From contig CM036622.1 of assembly GCA_020746105.1 (NCBI GenBank), positions 39,843,477 through 39,907,476 on the forward strand: 64,000 bases of DNA, given 5' to 3'. The notes under the pieces were generated by a model. That model did not search any database, was not told the DNA's origin, and saw nothing but the letters and a program-made list of their open reading frames with translations. This document shows, piece after piece, positions 16,804 to 30,665 of the stretch. Numbering within the stretch: position 1 is the stretch's first letter; the number at the start of each line of letters is the position of its first letter. The DNA comes from Trogon surrucura. Lineage: Eukaryota; Chordata; Aves; Trogoniformes; Trogonidae. Position numbers and translations under genes: made by a program.

Positions 16804-19800
16804 AAGGGATGGAGAAAGAGATTATTCTGTACTTAGAACATTTTTACCAATTTAAAAGCTTGAGCAAAATAGAGAACAGGGACCTGCCCCATATGTGTTT
16901 ACTTCTAAAGAATCTACTTTATTGAAGCATCATATTAACATTAAACAGATAATTCATTCAAAACTGTAACACAACTAATAGAGACACACCTTTTTACATC
17001 TAAGTTCCTAGGATGGTGTAATGGTTTTGTAAGTGAAGCATCATTTTCAGTCATATTTTGTTGAATCTTTTAGATTAAAGGCTATGTAACAAATTTTGAG
17101 TTAATTTGGTTTACAGGTTAGTGAACAAAGAAAAGTATAATAAATTGATACTATATCTGAGGCTTTAAGTCTCTTTCTCCCTTGTCCTCTGTTCAGATAT
17201 CACCCAATATTCACTTACCACCTCAGGTTTTCACACAGCTCACCTCAAATCCCACTCATGATGCCCCTTATGTTTGTCACGTAGTCCCTTTTCTCAGTGA
17301 GCTCCCCCAGATAAGGATAAATGCACCCACACTTTGACTGCACTGTTTAACGTTGCACTGATAAATGCAATCCCTTGTGACACCTCCGAGTACCATTAAA
17401 TGATATCCTGAGTGCACTAGTTGGTTTAAATAAGTGATAAACAAAAGCCAAGAAAAATGCCGTTTATTCCAAAAGCAACTATTGTCTTAGAGTGACATTA
17501 TTCTGTGATTTTTTTTTAAAGTCTGAAGAAAACATTTCCTTTAGTGGTTTTATTCATAGCTGTTGAACACAATGCATATGTGCCGCCCCACTTGGAAGAA
17601 AAATAGCTATTTTGAAAAACAGCTTGAGGAGTCTTGAATGCCAATACTATTCAATTTGCCTGTGATAGTGTATCATTTTAGAAGAATATCATCCAAATAG
17701 TTCAATACTTTTTTTTTTTAAGTTCACTTTTTCATTAAGTGTGCACACGATTCAAATCAAAATGAAATGTTTTCCTATTTCTTCCAGCCCTCACACTATT
17801 CAACATGTGTTTCATTGTTTAAGTTGGACACTTCTCTGGTGACTTAAAGACAGAATGAATTATCTACTCTTAAAGTTAATGGAGTTCCAGTCAACGTTCC
17901 AATGAATGCAGTCTTTTTCTAAAAGCTGAGAGTAATGTTGACTAAAGATTATCTTGCAGAGTGACAGAAGAGGTGTTGTATGCTTTGGCCTTTTATTTAT
18001 TTTTGGTTACGCCTGTGGTATTTTCTCTCTCTTGAGCATGATCTTGTTTCCAATAATTTTCTCTTTTGAATGAAGTTACCTACTCTTGCCTTGAGGAATC
18101 TTGTGCACTGATTTCTGAAAAGTGACGTACATGTCAAATAGTGCTCTTCATGTCTTTTTCAACAAAGCAGAAGCTTATGGTAGAAATCTAGCTGTAACTC
18201 ATATAGCTATATGCTAGCTATACCACAATTAAAAAGTAACTGATTTATTCGCTAACCTGTGTAGTATACTTGCATTTGGGATTTGCGGTTTGGTGGCCCA
18301 GGAGCCAAGCATTGCAGCAGCTTGCGTGCCTGTGATATACATGATATCAAAAGTGATACACATACCTGGAGCTGAATGTAAATAGGGGTAAAGAAATTCC
18401 CAACTGAGTCAGATTTGCTCAAATTTCAGTGAGCTGTGGGCCAAATTGCAGCTTTAGTAGCATTTTAGATTTTACTTCTTCCCTTCTTTGTCTCTTCTCT
18501 TGTTCTTATATTTTTAACCTTTATTGATTTCCATTTGTTTATGAGCTTTGGCTCATGTCCAGGGAGCATTTAGCAAATTGAAAAGCCAGGCAGCCTGTCC
18601 TTTACTCGGGTGTCTTTTGCCTGCTTTTGTCTGTGGACAGAAAGGCTGCACATCACAGAAGGTGTTTTCATGTGCATGCTTTTTTGTGTGTGCTTTTCTT
18701 ACCTTTCTTGCTTATATGTCGATCCAAAGTCCTTTTAATGTTCGAAACTTATTTCAGCTGTCATCCCAGTGCTCGGCCTTTGGGGAGCAAAGGCAATGTG
18801 ATCTGGCCACAGCTGAGAGGACAGCAGAGGAGTTGCTGGCCAGTGTGGAGGCAGGGAGTCAGACTTTGAGATGTCTTTTCCCAGCTGGACACAGCAATAC
18901 TGTTGCTAAACGTGCTTATGTAAGGCTCGACAACAGCAGATTAAAATTCTTCCGTGGCAGTTCTCTGCGTGTAGGGGATTTTAAGGAGTCTAAACTAACA
19001 TTGCAAATTGGGACCATGTTAACCTTAGGCAAAGAGTCTTTCTCTTGTATTCAGCTTTAGATACAAAACCAACTCCAACTTACTAAGACATGTAGACTCT
19101 GAACCTGTAAGGTTATGAGTGAATTCAGAGGCTTGTATTTCCTAATAGTGACTGTATATGTCTTGATAGAAGTTAATATGTCACACATTGAAGAGCAGTG
19201 TGGGCAACAAACTATCATTCTTTTGAGTTAAGATCCCATTTTAAAGGTCACAGCCTTTGCCTTTGTGTTCCCGCTCTCCTCGGAGGTTTTTCCAGGGCTT
19301 TATTGTGCTAATTCAGCTGCTTTGAAACATACATGTACACTTACACACACACACGTGCACATACCTATGTCTTTTTTAGTTGTTGGTTTACTTCATTTTT
19401 GATGTTTAAGCTGGATAATATCACAAATCTGGTTTGTTTGTGTTTTTCAAATGGCCACACAGAGAGTTGAACTAGTGCTATGGAGCCAGGGAGTGACCTT
19501 GGGGAGAAAGAGAGAGAGGGAGGAATGAGCAGCTGCAGACCTTCAGCAAATAAAATAATAGTGTGATCAGATCCTGGGGGATGCACCCCAACTCTTCCTG
19601 ATTTAACTTGAATTATGTCTTTACTAGTTTTTTTTGCATAGAGACCAAACAGCATGGAAGGATCTGCATTACTGTCGTTGAACTCTGTCATTGTCACAGT
19701 AAGGTGACAGCATGCAGACAGGTTATTTTTCTAGCAATTGAGCTGTGTAGGGAGGGGATTGTGTTTCGGTATCTGGAAACATTCAGAGGCATGGAGATCT

Positions 19801-22800
19801 AGCAGTAGGATTTCTTCAGATTTTGACCTGCTTATCCCCCATCTGCTTAGAGGAAAGAAAAAAAAAAAAGGAGAAAATAGTCAAAAAAGCTGGAGACAGT
19901 TCTTGGTGTTTCAGAGCTCAGAGAATTAATGGGCATTTTTGTCTCACTGTTATACATCTCTGCTCATAGCAGCACTTCGCAAAAAGAGCCGTGATTGAAC
20001 AGCCAGCCTTGTTCTCCATGCACCATTTCCAGGTTTCTGCATTAATGTCGCAAATGCAGTGTATGTCTTCAAACAAATGAGAAGTAAATAGGAGACAGAG
20101 TAAAAAAGAAGGAAGGAATTTTTAAAAAAAGAGTCAGATCCTCAGCTGGCTTAGACAGGTGATAAAACTCACACAGCTTTGCTGATTTCTTCTGGGATAT
20201 AGCTCGTTGTTTTTATAATATATATACGTTTTACAGAGGATTATGCTTTTAGTTTGAAAAACACTTGACATGATCATCGATTTGGTTTTGTCCAGAAGTT
20301 CGGGCTGAATTGTATTTCAGGAAGATGATGATTAAAAAGAAGAGAACAAGTATAATTTTGCTCTTCTTTCAAACTCCTGCGGTGTCCTGGCATTTGGGGT
20401 ATTGTCATTGATCTCGCTGTCATAGCCTTGTACTGATAGTAAAGTTATTTTTTCCAAAGCTTATCCAGCTCAGCAGGAACCAGCAGCTCAGCTAGGGAAA
20501 CCTAAATCGGCCACAAGGGAGAAGCACTAAAATAAATAATCAACACTGACAATAAAAGTCAAAGGTGGGGAGGAAGGAGGCATTCTGGTTTTTGTCCATC
20601 AGCAGCCAGCTACTTAGATGAACCTAAGACTGCAGAAACATTATTATAAGAAGAAGTGGCTTAAATCACAAAGAGATACTTTAAACAAGCACTTCTATAA
20701 AAAAAAAATAAAATAAATTGATAAATGAGCCTACTGAATATTAAGTCTAGAAAAATCTTTGTTTCAGAACAATTTCTTCAAAATTAACATGATGTCAGGC
20801 AATTGATCTTCTCTTATTCCCGGAAATACATATCAGAAGTACAGTTTCAGATATTGGAAGCAGAAAAATACATGTTATGGGCAAGGTAATTAATAACAGA
20901 AAGATCTTTCTTTGTCATGAGGAAGCAGAAGGCCTGGTTACCACAATAGATTAACAGTGGACAAGCGTACTTAGACTAATGTGTCTTGATGGTATCAGGT
21001 TAACATATAGTCATTTGATAGTAGACCTTACTATAGTTTCCTCCCCTTTCCGTTTTCCATTTGAGTAGTCATTACCATTTTTCTGTGTTTTTTACAATTG
21101 ATCTGAAATTTGGATAGCTCTGTATTTACATATTTTCAGTTAAGAGAGTTAAATAGAGTTTAATGGTTGGCAAAGCGTGGTTAAAGAATACAGCTTTTAA
21201 ATAGATTTAAATATCTTTGGGTCCTTGAATTTGACAAAGAACTTCACATCAATAGAAATCTGAGATGCAGCCTGCAGTAGAAGCAGTCTCCTGAAAGCTT
21301 GAAAGATTTGAAAGACAGGAAAGTAATGAATAGATAGAGAAGACAAAGTTTCATCAGAGCATTCAGCCTAAAAGTACTTGGTAACTTCAGGTTTGGTGTG
21401 GTTTAATAGGAAATCCAAGTTTGCTGTGGAGCTCTGGAGAATCTTTCCGTACTTTGGAAGATTGACCTTCTCATGCTAATTCAAGTGTTTGTACTCATGT
21501 ACGCTCAGTTTGGAAAGAGAATGCATGCGTGTCTTGTTGAAATTCACTGTCCAAGATTACTGCTGAGCAGGAATGAAGAGTTGATCCATGCTCAAGCACT
21601 CTGGGATTTTATGCTGTTTGAAATAGGAAGTTTGGATAATCTATCAGAAGAAAATTTTCAGAAATTTTTGTGTGTTTGGCAGGATTGGTGAGATGACAAG
21701 AGGGACAGAGTTTCCATTATGTTCTCCCTTCACCGCTCTTCTGACATTGCAGATCTGCACAGAATCGTGCTCATTGCTTTTGTCTATATTAAATGAAGGG
21801 CAGGATGAGAATGGGATGGGGATAGTAGAGAACAGCATGCAAGAATATCAGATATGTAATACATATTGCCAAGTTCCTTCTGCCTGTTATTGACAAAAAC
21901 TTGTCTTCACACAGATGTATGAAAGGAAACATAAAAGCTTAGAATTACCGCAGCTAACAAAATATACATTATTACCATCTCAGGTGAAAAATGTTAACTG
22001 GCTCTAAGGAGCAGGGCATCAATCTTCAAATACCAATATTTCAATACAACTTTTTACATCTGTCCTCCTGTAATTAATCTTGTATATTGCTTATCCCTTA
22101 CAGTTTATCTTGCAAAGCAGATTTCATTTATTGTTTATGTGTATTCAGTTTATTCTTTTCAAATATTTTTTAGATCTATTAACAAATCTTGAATTGATTC
22201 TATACCAGCTTCTGCACTGAAAGTCTGAACTGATTGCTTCCTTTGTTTTCCGGATAATATTAATTTGAGACACTGATTGGTTTCTGGTCTGTAAGTCAGT
22301 GTGGGAATACACAATTCTTACTTAATTTTACCTCTATACTAAATTGTAGCAGACTGTTCCATTCTTGTTTTCTAGTTGCATTATTGGTGGTCTAGTGGCT
22401 CATAATAGGTAGGAGTGATGCTGACAGTAGGAAATAAATGATTTCAAATGATCTCTGGACAGTTAATAGAGGCCCATAACATAGAAAAACTGATGGGTCC
22501 TTTTTCCTCCCTTTCAATATGATCAAGTTTAGTAGAAATTTCTGTATAAAATTCCATTGATACAGTCACACACATACAGAAAGTACTGATCTATCCAAAA
22601 CTCTGCTATTTTTTCAACCAGAGCCAATTTTTTTACTCTTTTACTGTTCAGCAGGAAATAAGATGGTCTAAAACTAAAAACCTCAAAAAAACCATAGACT
22701 GTGACACTAGAAAGTATGTTCAGATCACACCAGCTGAGTTTTGTTTAGGCAATATTCAATTAAGTGCACTCAGATATGTATCAAACCTTTTTTTTTTTAA

Positions 22801-23235
22801 TTGTGTCTTGAGATCATATAGTTTTGAAGGGTAGAAGAGACCCTCAAAATTCCCTCAGGTTGAAAGATGTCAAAATAAGAAATTGGTCAATCATAAGAAC
22901 ACACTTAGAGATTTTTCCATGCAACATCAGTGAAAAGACATTCCACTCTCCACCTTTTATTCCATAGATGTAATCCCCTTTTTTTTTTTTTCTCAGAAGA
23001 CAAGTAATATTCATTCTACCTCTACTGCAAGATTTACATATAGTTATTCTAGCCTTAGTACTGCTATAGGAAGTCAAATATACTGAAGAACCACCAGTAG
23101 TGGTGTAGACAGGCATAGTGTAAGAAACATGAAAGGTAGATCTCACTTTCTATGCATTATCCAACTTCAAGTTTCTTTTTGTTTTATATTAATCATCTTC
23201 AATAGAAACTAACTTTTTAAAATGTGTATCATAAT

Positions 23236-23724
23236 TTATTCTTCTGCATCCTGACACGTATCTTCTGCATCCTGGTCATCTAAGGTCACAAAAGTTTTTC
23301 CTTCATCCTCATTTGCTTCAAATAATGAACATAAGGAACCTTCAGTCCTGTGAAAAAAAATCCTAGTCCTTCTTTCCTGCTTTGGTATACAGTGAAAGGA
23401 AGCAGGAGTAACAACTCTCCAGCCACAGCTTGGAGGATTTCCTCTAAAAGTTCTAATTCCAGAGAAAGGAGCTTTTTTTTTTCCTGCTGAATTGTATGAC
23501 AAAACTAAGGGATTAGGTAAAACACTTGTATAGCTTTCTCTGTGTTTTCTTGTTGTTTGGGGTTTGAAGGTGTTTTGTTTCATTTTGGAGGGGACAGGGG
23601 AAGTAGGGTTTTTTGTATCGTCATATCGTTCTGCATCATAGAGGGTTAAAGGACAGACCGCATTAGGCATTTCCTGAGCTGCTTCAGTAACCAAGAAGCT
23701 TTGTATCTCCTGATACTTTTGGTT
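23236..23724 (-). other. Unidentified open frame, possible retrocopy fragment
   Basis: The frame is open for about 162 codons on the - strand, antisense to PLXDC2, and ends in TAA at 23236-23238. The reading is rich in charged and polar residues. It starts NQKYQEIQSFL, has a Pro/Ser/Lys-rich middle, and ends with an acidic tail (LDDQDAEDTCQDAEE). AATAAA overlaps the stop codon, and an A-rich stretch follows. No ATG lies at the start of the frame. I do not recognise the protein. It could be a piece of a processed pseudogene, an unannotated exon, or chance. No splice sites of quality flank it. Confidence 0.22.
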
Positions 23725-24684
23725 TTATCAATTAAAACTGTAATGTCTCTACAGCTTTTTTGGGGGGTCAATACACAAGGCAATGAACTGATAGCTTGTC
23801 AGTGTTCTTTTAAAATGGGCAACCACTTGCATTACCCACATGCACACAAAGAAGTTGAAATTAAACTGACTGTCACTAGGAATGGAAAAATCTCACCTCA
23901 GGCTTGAAGAGAAACCACAGAAAACTGTAGCTGTAATATTTGAAGATGACCTTCAAATCTGTTGGTTTATTTCTGGAACAACAACTGATATTTATGTTGT
24001 ATCACATTGTGTCATTAGAACTGATGCACATCTGTTACTTATTTCATCATCTGGAAATGTCAATTAAAAAGACAAGTCCAAATGGTGGATTCGGTTTCTA
24101 ACAGCAAAGTAGCAAGGAAGTAGTAACTAATCATGGGTACATCTTAAAATGGAAGTAGAGAGCAAGTTAATAGATTAAAGCTCAGCTCATCCTTACATGC
24201 TGCCATTTGAGACTGTTTCTAATTATTTTTTCCTACTAGTTTTGCAAAGGTTTTTCATTTTCTCTTTTCATTAGAGACCTCTTGGTCAAATTCTTTTCTC
24301 ATTTAGACCAGTGTAAATCTGGAATAAGTCCTTTACATTTAATTGAAACTTTCATTTACTTTAGTGAGTCTGAGAACAGAATATGACCCTTTCTCTTCAT
24401 CAGTAACCAAACTGTCCTTAATTTTGAAACCACTCTGATTCAAACTTAGGTAGAAAAAAAAGTCTCCAAAGGTTGAATAGAGTAAGTTTTCTTATTAGGA
24501 AAAGACATCCATTAAAGAGGACAGTGTTCTGCCTTCCTACTTTGTAGGAAGGTGCTGTATTGAAAGGCCTGGGATTTTAAATTACCTGCCAAACAGAATT
24601 TAACTCTGAATGCCTTAAAAGTAACCTGATCCTGCAATAGGTGAAAAAGGAGGCTGTTGCTTTTGTATTGTATCTTCCTAACAG

Positions 24685-24738
24685 CTGTCTCTGAGGAGGA
24701 TTTTGTGCTGTACCGGCACACATCTGTGTGGTCTGTTG
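24685..24738 (+). other. Candidate cassette exon in the PLXDC2 last intron
   Basis: A 54-nt segment is bounded by a strong acceptor (pyrimidine-rich, ending CTAACAG at 24684) and a consensus donor (GTAAGAAA at 24739). Its length is a multiple of three, and it is open in the phase-0 frame set by the flanking PLXDC2 exons, so inclusion would add 18 residues to the cytosolic tail. The encoded peptide (LSLRRILCCTGTHLCGLL in that frame) has no family match that I know. Another frame also reads smoothly (VSEEDFVLYRHTSVWSV). It may be a decoy exon. Confidence 0.25.
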
Positions 24739-25948
24739 GTAAGAAAATTCAGTGGTCCTCCAAGATTTCTTTAGTGGCTTCTGCCCAGCAGCATCACGAG
24801 TCCCAGCATAGTGTCACGACTGTGGCTGTGCTCTGGCCCCCAACAGCGCCCCTCAGCAGGATGCAGTATCCTTAGTGATTGAAAAGCAATCCAAATGGGG
24901 ACATTATGGGGACAGAAAATCAAATGCAGTGTTTGTTTGAGAAGAAAGATCATAAAATAAAATTACTTAGATTTTGAACTGTCGATGAAAATGCAAATGG
25001 CAACTTATCTTCATTCCTTCTCCTTTCATTTTCCTGCAATGTTTCCATATAGGTTCCTATGTCTTCAGCCCTCCTTCCAAGCAGATTGTAACTGTTGTCA
25101 GTAAAGAAAGAGAAATATGTATCAGCATATTTGGCAGGGAAAATTTTCAGTAGGGAATAATCATTTTAAACGAGCTTTTTCTGCTAACTGACTTTAAGAG
25201 TTTCCCTACATTCCTGAAAATCATTCTTTCTGACAGAATCTTAGCTTAGTCACCCAAAGTCTGAACCTTTCCCAGACATTAATTAGTTTGAAAACACAAG
25301 TTTTTTTAAGACTTTTCCTTCCCAGAGGCATCACAATCATACAGGAATTGTTCCCTCTGCCCTAGAGGAATTTGGTTTCTTTTTCTGTTTATTAGCTGTT
25401 TTTAAAGCAGACACCAAAGATCCAGATGAAAATTGGTTGGGACCTCGCAAGACCCTTAGATTCAAAGGTGGTAATGGTTTAAACAAAAAGGTTGCTTCTA
25501 TTTGAACCATCAAAGTAAACTTCTCAAGTACAAATTATGTCACTTGAAACAAATAGTTGTCATTTTGGCGGTACTGCAAAAGCATGCCAGAGTTTTGTTC
25601 TCAACAATTTTTAAAAGTACAGTTTCTGTTGACTCTGCTACACATTCTCCCATGGAGCTGAGTATGTTGGCAAACTCCGATGCAGAACTAGGAAGGAAGA
25701 GCAGTCAACAGATCCTTTAGGGTGTGGTGGATCAGAAGGTCTTTCTATGTTAAAATTCACAGATCCACTTATTGATAGTGTTAGGAGCTATTTCATCCTC
25801 TTCATTGCTAGGACTAGTGGTAATTATTTAGGTCTTTGAGAATAGCTATTACCCACAAATTTAGAAAGAAGGATTAATTCCTCTGACTTTTGCTGCTGCT
25901 GAACTGTGCTTCTCCGTTTCTGTAACAATTACACAAGGTGGGTTTTAG

Positions 25949-26170
<222 letters not shown>

Positions 26171-26469
26171 AATTTCTAGGACAGAACACCAGTACTGGCC
26201 TACAGGTGTAAGACATTTACTTTGCCTCTCTTTAAAGAAAAGGAGCCCTAAGCTGCTGTAGCCTGATAGAAAGATTTTGGATGAGCTTCGTCCAAGAAGA
26301 AAAACTATCCAAGATACCAGATTACCACTGCACAGTAGTTTTTGTTAGTGGACTGAGACACAATGGTTCAAGCAGAACACTTGTCAGTGGACACCTGCGG
26401 TATCAGAACTATGGCACAAGTGCCATGTTATTGGCTTTAGGTATGGGGATGCACAGTAATCAAAAATAT

Positions 26470-26475
26470 AATAAA
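26470..26475 (+). promoter_or_regulatory. Proximal poly(A) signal candidate
   Basis: AATAAA lies 300 bases after the PLXDC2 stop. The sequence after it (GGTGCACAAGGG) is only mildly GT-rich. It would give a short 3'UTR. Confidence 0.35.
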
Positions 26476-28165
26476 GCTTTGGTGCACAAGGGTATTTACC
26501 CTTTGCTTCAATGTTCTTCTCTGGTATCTCGAAGACTGAGTGACAGATCTGTACCCTTTCAGTGCAGAGAGCACTGATCAGCGTTCACGGGTGATTGAGA
26601 GCACTATCTCAATGCAGGTAAAGAAAAAAAGAAAAAGGATTTTTCTGATACTTCTACAAGTCGATGTGAAATTCATTCATGTTTCAATTCTAAATTTCCC
26701 CACCCACCTAACTGAGCAAGTCACAATGTGTATGCTTTCCAAGAGTAGTACAATGTTTCTTGTACATTGCTGATTACTGTTCTTCTAAACAACTCATGAC
26801 ACACAAACTGGTAAGAAATGAGGGCCACAGAGAATTTTCACAGTAGTGAAAATATTTCGTGGGAATTCACAATGAAATTGGGCTGATTTTCAGTTTCAAT
26901 GTTCACTAAAAATTATCAGATTTGTTTCAAGGGTTGTCTTTCATTCTGAGCAGTAAGCTGAAGTTAAGGAAACAGATCCTTTTAGCTGCCAGAGATCTTA
27001 CAGACCATTTCTTAGGCAATGGGATATGAAAATCAGGATTTTAAACAAATGGGTTTCTATCCTTTGCCATATCATTGTGAGTCCTTACCGAGAAGCACCA
27101 CAGACTTCAATGCACCCCTCCCAGAGATTCAGATACAAGTGTTATTGAACCCTGCTGATTCATACAGTGATTTTGTTTAATGCACATAGTAGTTGCATAA
27201 ATATATATATAAATATATTTTTTTTTATAGCTAACACAAGGCAGGCTCTTGTGACTGTTAAGACTGCATTTTTGTCATCCAGACAAAGGAAATGGATTGC
27301 ATTACTGCATATTTCCACTGAGTTGTAAAATAATCCTTAATATTAGAATATTTTTATGTTGTGTAGGGAAGGTGGTTCATGTAGTTGCAGTGCCATAACC
27401 TTTCTACCTATTGGAACCACTTTCTTTAATATTGACCCTTTCCCTCCCTGTATAGGGAAAGACAAGACTATAAATTCACACCATCAAAACTGTTGCTCCT
27501 TTCATGGAAGGTGTTAATATACACTGAGACTCAGATCGTCCATGAGGAGTGGGAGCGTAAGTACTTTGATGATCTGGGCCTGAGCTATTAAAATATTAAA
27601 TTCAGGTATTGTATGTACATTTCATTGTAGTCATTGACTATCAGATTTTTTTACATACTGTACAAGGCACTTGAATCATTTTAAAGTGAGATATACAACA
27701 TTTTCAGTTTTGGATCTTAAACAGTTAAAAATAGTTGTACATACAACCGTAACAGTACAGTTATTTACATTTCTTGTTGATGCTTGTATGGTTGAAATTT
27801 GGTTACTTAATACTGTTTTAAAAAACAAACAAACATGATTTTTACTTGTTATTTTGTTCAGTAAATAGTACAATACTGTATTTTCTGTATCTTTTTTTTT
27901 TGTAACACACTTTTATTTTCGTCTGTTTCAAATCATCTAGCGTGAGATTGAAACTGTTCAAAACCTAACTGGTATTAATCTGAAGGTATTAACAAACACA
28001 TTGTCTTGAAGCCTGGTGAAAAGCCTGTGGCAAGTATTCATTTCAATTTGTGTGGGTCTGCTGAGCCCTGTTTCTAATAGGCTGGAATTAAATTGCAGGC
28101 TGTTAATTCCGATAGCAATAACCAAATGTATGCACATATATATCTGGTGACACTCATTTTTATTG

Positions 28166-28171
28166 AATAAA
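28166..28171 (+). promoter_or_regulatory. Poly(A) signal candidate
   Basis: AATAAA is followed about 35-40 bases later by TTTGGTGTGCAG, a reasonable GU-rich downstream element. It would give a 3'UTR of about 2 kb. Confidence 0.45.
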
Positions 28172-29000
28172 AAGGTATCCATGCACATCATTTAGACACA
28201 TATTTGGTGTGCAGTACTTATCATTAGTTTTTCTAGGAGTCTTGGAAGTCATCAGCTAGGGTTCGTTGGCCAGATAGAGCAATTATAGAGCTTACATTTG
28301 AAGCGTGCTGGAATCCTGTTTGAAGTACTTTTTACATCAGAGCACATCTTGGCAAATTTTATTAAGAAATTTGCAAAAAAATTACACAGTGCTGCAATAA
28401 GTTCAGGGGGTATTTCATGTAAGCAAAGAAAATTTGTATTATGTGTTTACAGGTCTGCACTTTAGGTTTTTCATGTTTTTACCCATGTATGTAACACGTC
28501 ATGCGGAATGTAACATGATTAGGCAGACATGACAATTTGGAAATCCAGTCCTTTGGTTACTTTTGTTTTAAGGCCCTCTTGCATAGCTGAAGGATATTTG
28601 TTTAGTATTTGCAAACTAACTTAAATTTCATACTCCTTTGTAAAAGAATAGCAATTATTTTTTTCACTCTTCATCCACCTCTTATAATTCAGTGGCAGAT
28701 TTCACTGGTCTGTGGGCAGCATCTTAGTGTATTACTTTTGATTTTTGCCATGAGGTTATATGGTGTGGATTATAACATGATGAATCACTGAGTTTATTTA
28801 GTAAGACTGATAGGCACATGCTTATGTCTGATAAGAACTGGTATCTGAAGAGAAAATCTCCTGCATACTAATGGATGTATAGTGTCTCATTGGTGTCTGC
28901 TTTGATATATTCTGTGATATGTTCTATTTATCCCACTAGGCAAAAGTTAATTAAGTAATCTGTTGCTGTTTTGTAATTCCATCTGGTTTTCTAATTTTTT

Positions 29001-29010
29001 AATAAATAAA
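29001..29010 (+). promoter_or_regulatory. Tandem overlapping poly(A) signals
   Basis: Two overlapping AATAAA hexamers (AATAAATAAA) follow a T run and are followed by A-rich sequence and then TAGGTGTGATG. This is a plausible distal end for the PLXDC2 transcript. Confidence 0.5.
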
Positions 29011-29030
29011 ATTGCCACATTAAAAATATA

Positions 29031-30662
29031 AAAATAATAATCTATAGGTGTGATGAAATATTGAAATCCAGTGAGAATCCTATTTGTACCATTTTATGAA
29101 GCACCGGGTTAACTGATCCAGAATGAACACGTGTCAGGTGACCCCTTCTCAGAGATCCAGAGGCAATTTTATTCAGTAATTCGTAACAAAATTTTCATCC
29201 AGGTCTCTGAAACAGTGGCACCACTAGCATTCCCACTGGTCCTTCAGTACTTCAGAATATTTCATTTGTTTGATTACTTACAGAGTCATTTAGTCTAACA
29301 GTTACTTTAACTCTTAAACTTTCCTGTAAATTTGAGTATCTAATGCATGTAGTGATTGCAAGATTTCCCTTCTTTCTTATTATTTTTCATTTTAGCGTTA
29401 AATGTTCCATAACACCTAACACTGTCAGTGCTATGCTTCAGCTCATCTTGTTTCACAGAAAATAGGAAAATTTGAACTACAAGGATCCAAAAGGCATTAA
29501 AATCTCCGTAAGATGAGACAATAAATCACATACATGTATGACACACAGTTCCTGAAAAAAAGACACTAAACTTGCAAAATTGTATTTAGACATGAAGAAA
29601 TTCTAGAACTGCAGAAGTGGAATGATAGTCTCACTGCCATGTGTATGCATGTAATGATGTGGTCGTATTTAATTGGCTACTGTGTTTCTCAGTGCACCCT
29701 GTGATGCATTGGACATGGAGAATGCTGGCTGCTCGTAAGAAGCAGCTATTCTGTGGTTTATTCCTCCTTGCTCAAATTTTGTTAAACCTTGTTACATACT
29801 GTCCAAACCCTGCTCAGAAGACTTTTTGGTTTTTTCATGGACTTTTCTTCCTTAGCCATGAAGTTTTACTTGAAGGATAAATACATACTTCTTGATTTAT
29901 CTGTGTTCTGAGCATTCCTGTGAAGGGACACAATTTTCCAGAGAAGACCAATGTGAAACTGTTCTTCCTTTTCCTGTAACTGCCGTACTCATTCTCAACA
30001 GCTTCTTCTGCAAATGACATAAATGTCTTCTAAGTAACAGCCTCCTTCACTGTGCCATTGTAATTTGACTTCAGAACGAGGTCAGTTTCTACAAATAATA
30101 TGTGTGATGGAATTCTGGGGAAAAAGCATAATACTTCGCTGTATTTTGAAAAATTGTGGAAGGCAAACTAGATTTTCACCAGCTGAACCGAATATTCAAC
30201 TTTGCAAACTTCACCATTTTTACTTGGTCAACAGAGTTCAAACCATAAAACTCGCTACACAAGTAGCTGAGCCAGCTGAATAGCTGAATCGCTGGTTTGC
30301 CATCCAAGTGTGGGCAGCAATGGAAAAGGAAGTGGTGAGTCAGGTTGCCAGTGAGCAGGGGATTGTTTTTCCTTACAGAAGAGTAATAAGGCTTTCCAAG
30401 GAAAACATGGGAATATTTCTATATTTTATTAGAACACAAGCAAAAGAAACTGTAAATGACAACATCTGTCTTTTTTATTTGTAGAGAATCTCTAAACAAG
30501 ACTCTGCAAGCAGTTGTAGTGAGCTAGCAGTGTTTCACATAGTAGGTGGTTTACTAGAGCATGCAGAGTACTGTGCTGGTTCATGTTCCAGCTCACAGAC
30601 CATCCGCTTTGAGTGCATGCAATGGCTGATGCAATGGCTGTTTAATAATGTTAAATTATTAT
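29031..30662. other. Intergenic, nothing recognised
   Basis: AT-rich DNA downstream of the inferred PLXDC2 end. Short open frames at 29641-29880 and 30065-30283 have no recognisable content. Confidence 0.6.
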
Positions 30663-30665
30663 GCT

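Larger units (their letters stand above)
26171..29030 (+). other. PLXDC2: PLXDC2 3'UTR (extent inferred)
   Basis: Untranslated sequence follows the TAA. It is AU-rich, with an AT tract near 27200-27230, a Pumilio-type element (TGTACATA) at 27736-27743, and several ATTTA pentamers. The right end is set at the paired AATAAA at 29001-29010, which is inference; the true end could be any of three signals or beyond. Short open frames within it are chance. Confidence 0.6.

Noticed and set aside
18548-19060. 170-codon open frame on + in the PLXDC2 intron
   Set aside because: Non-ATG start, no domain I recognise, no splice or promoter context; compatible with chance.
22815-22862. Possible ancient CR1 3' end (GGGTAGAAGAGACC)
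   Set aside because: Too short and diverged to separate from chance.
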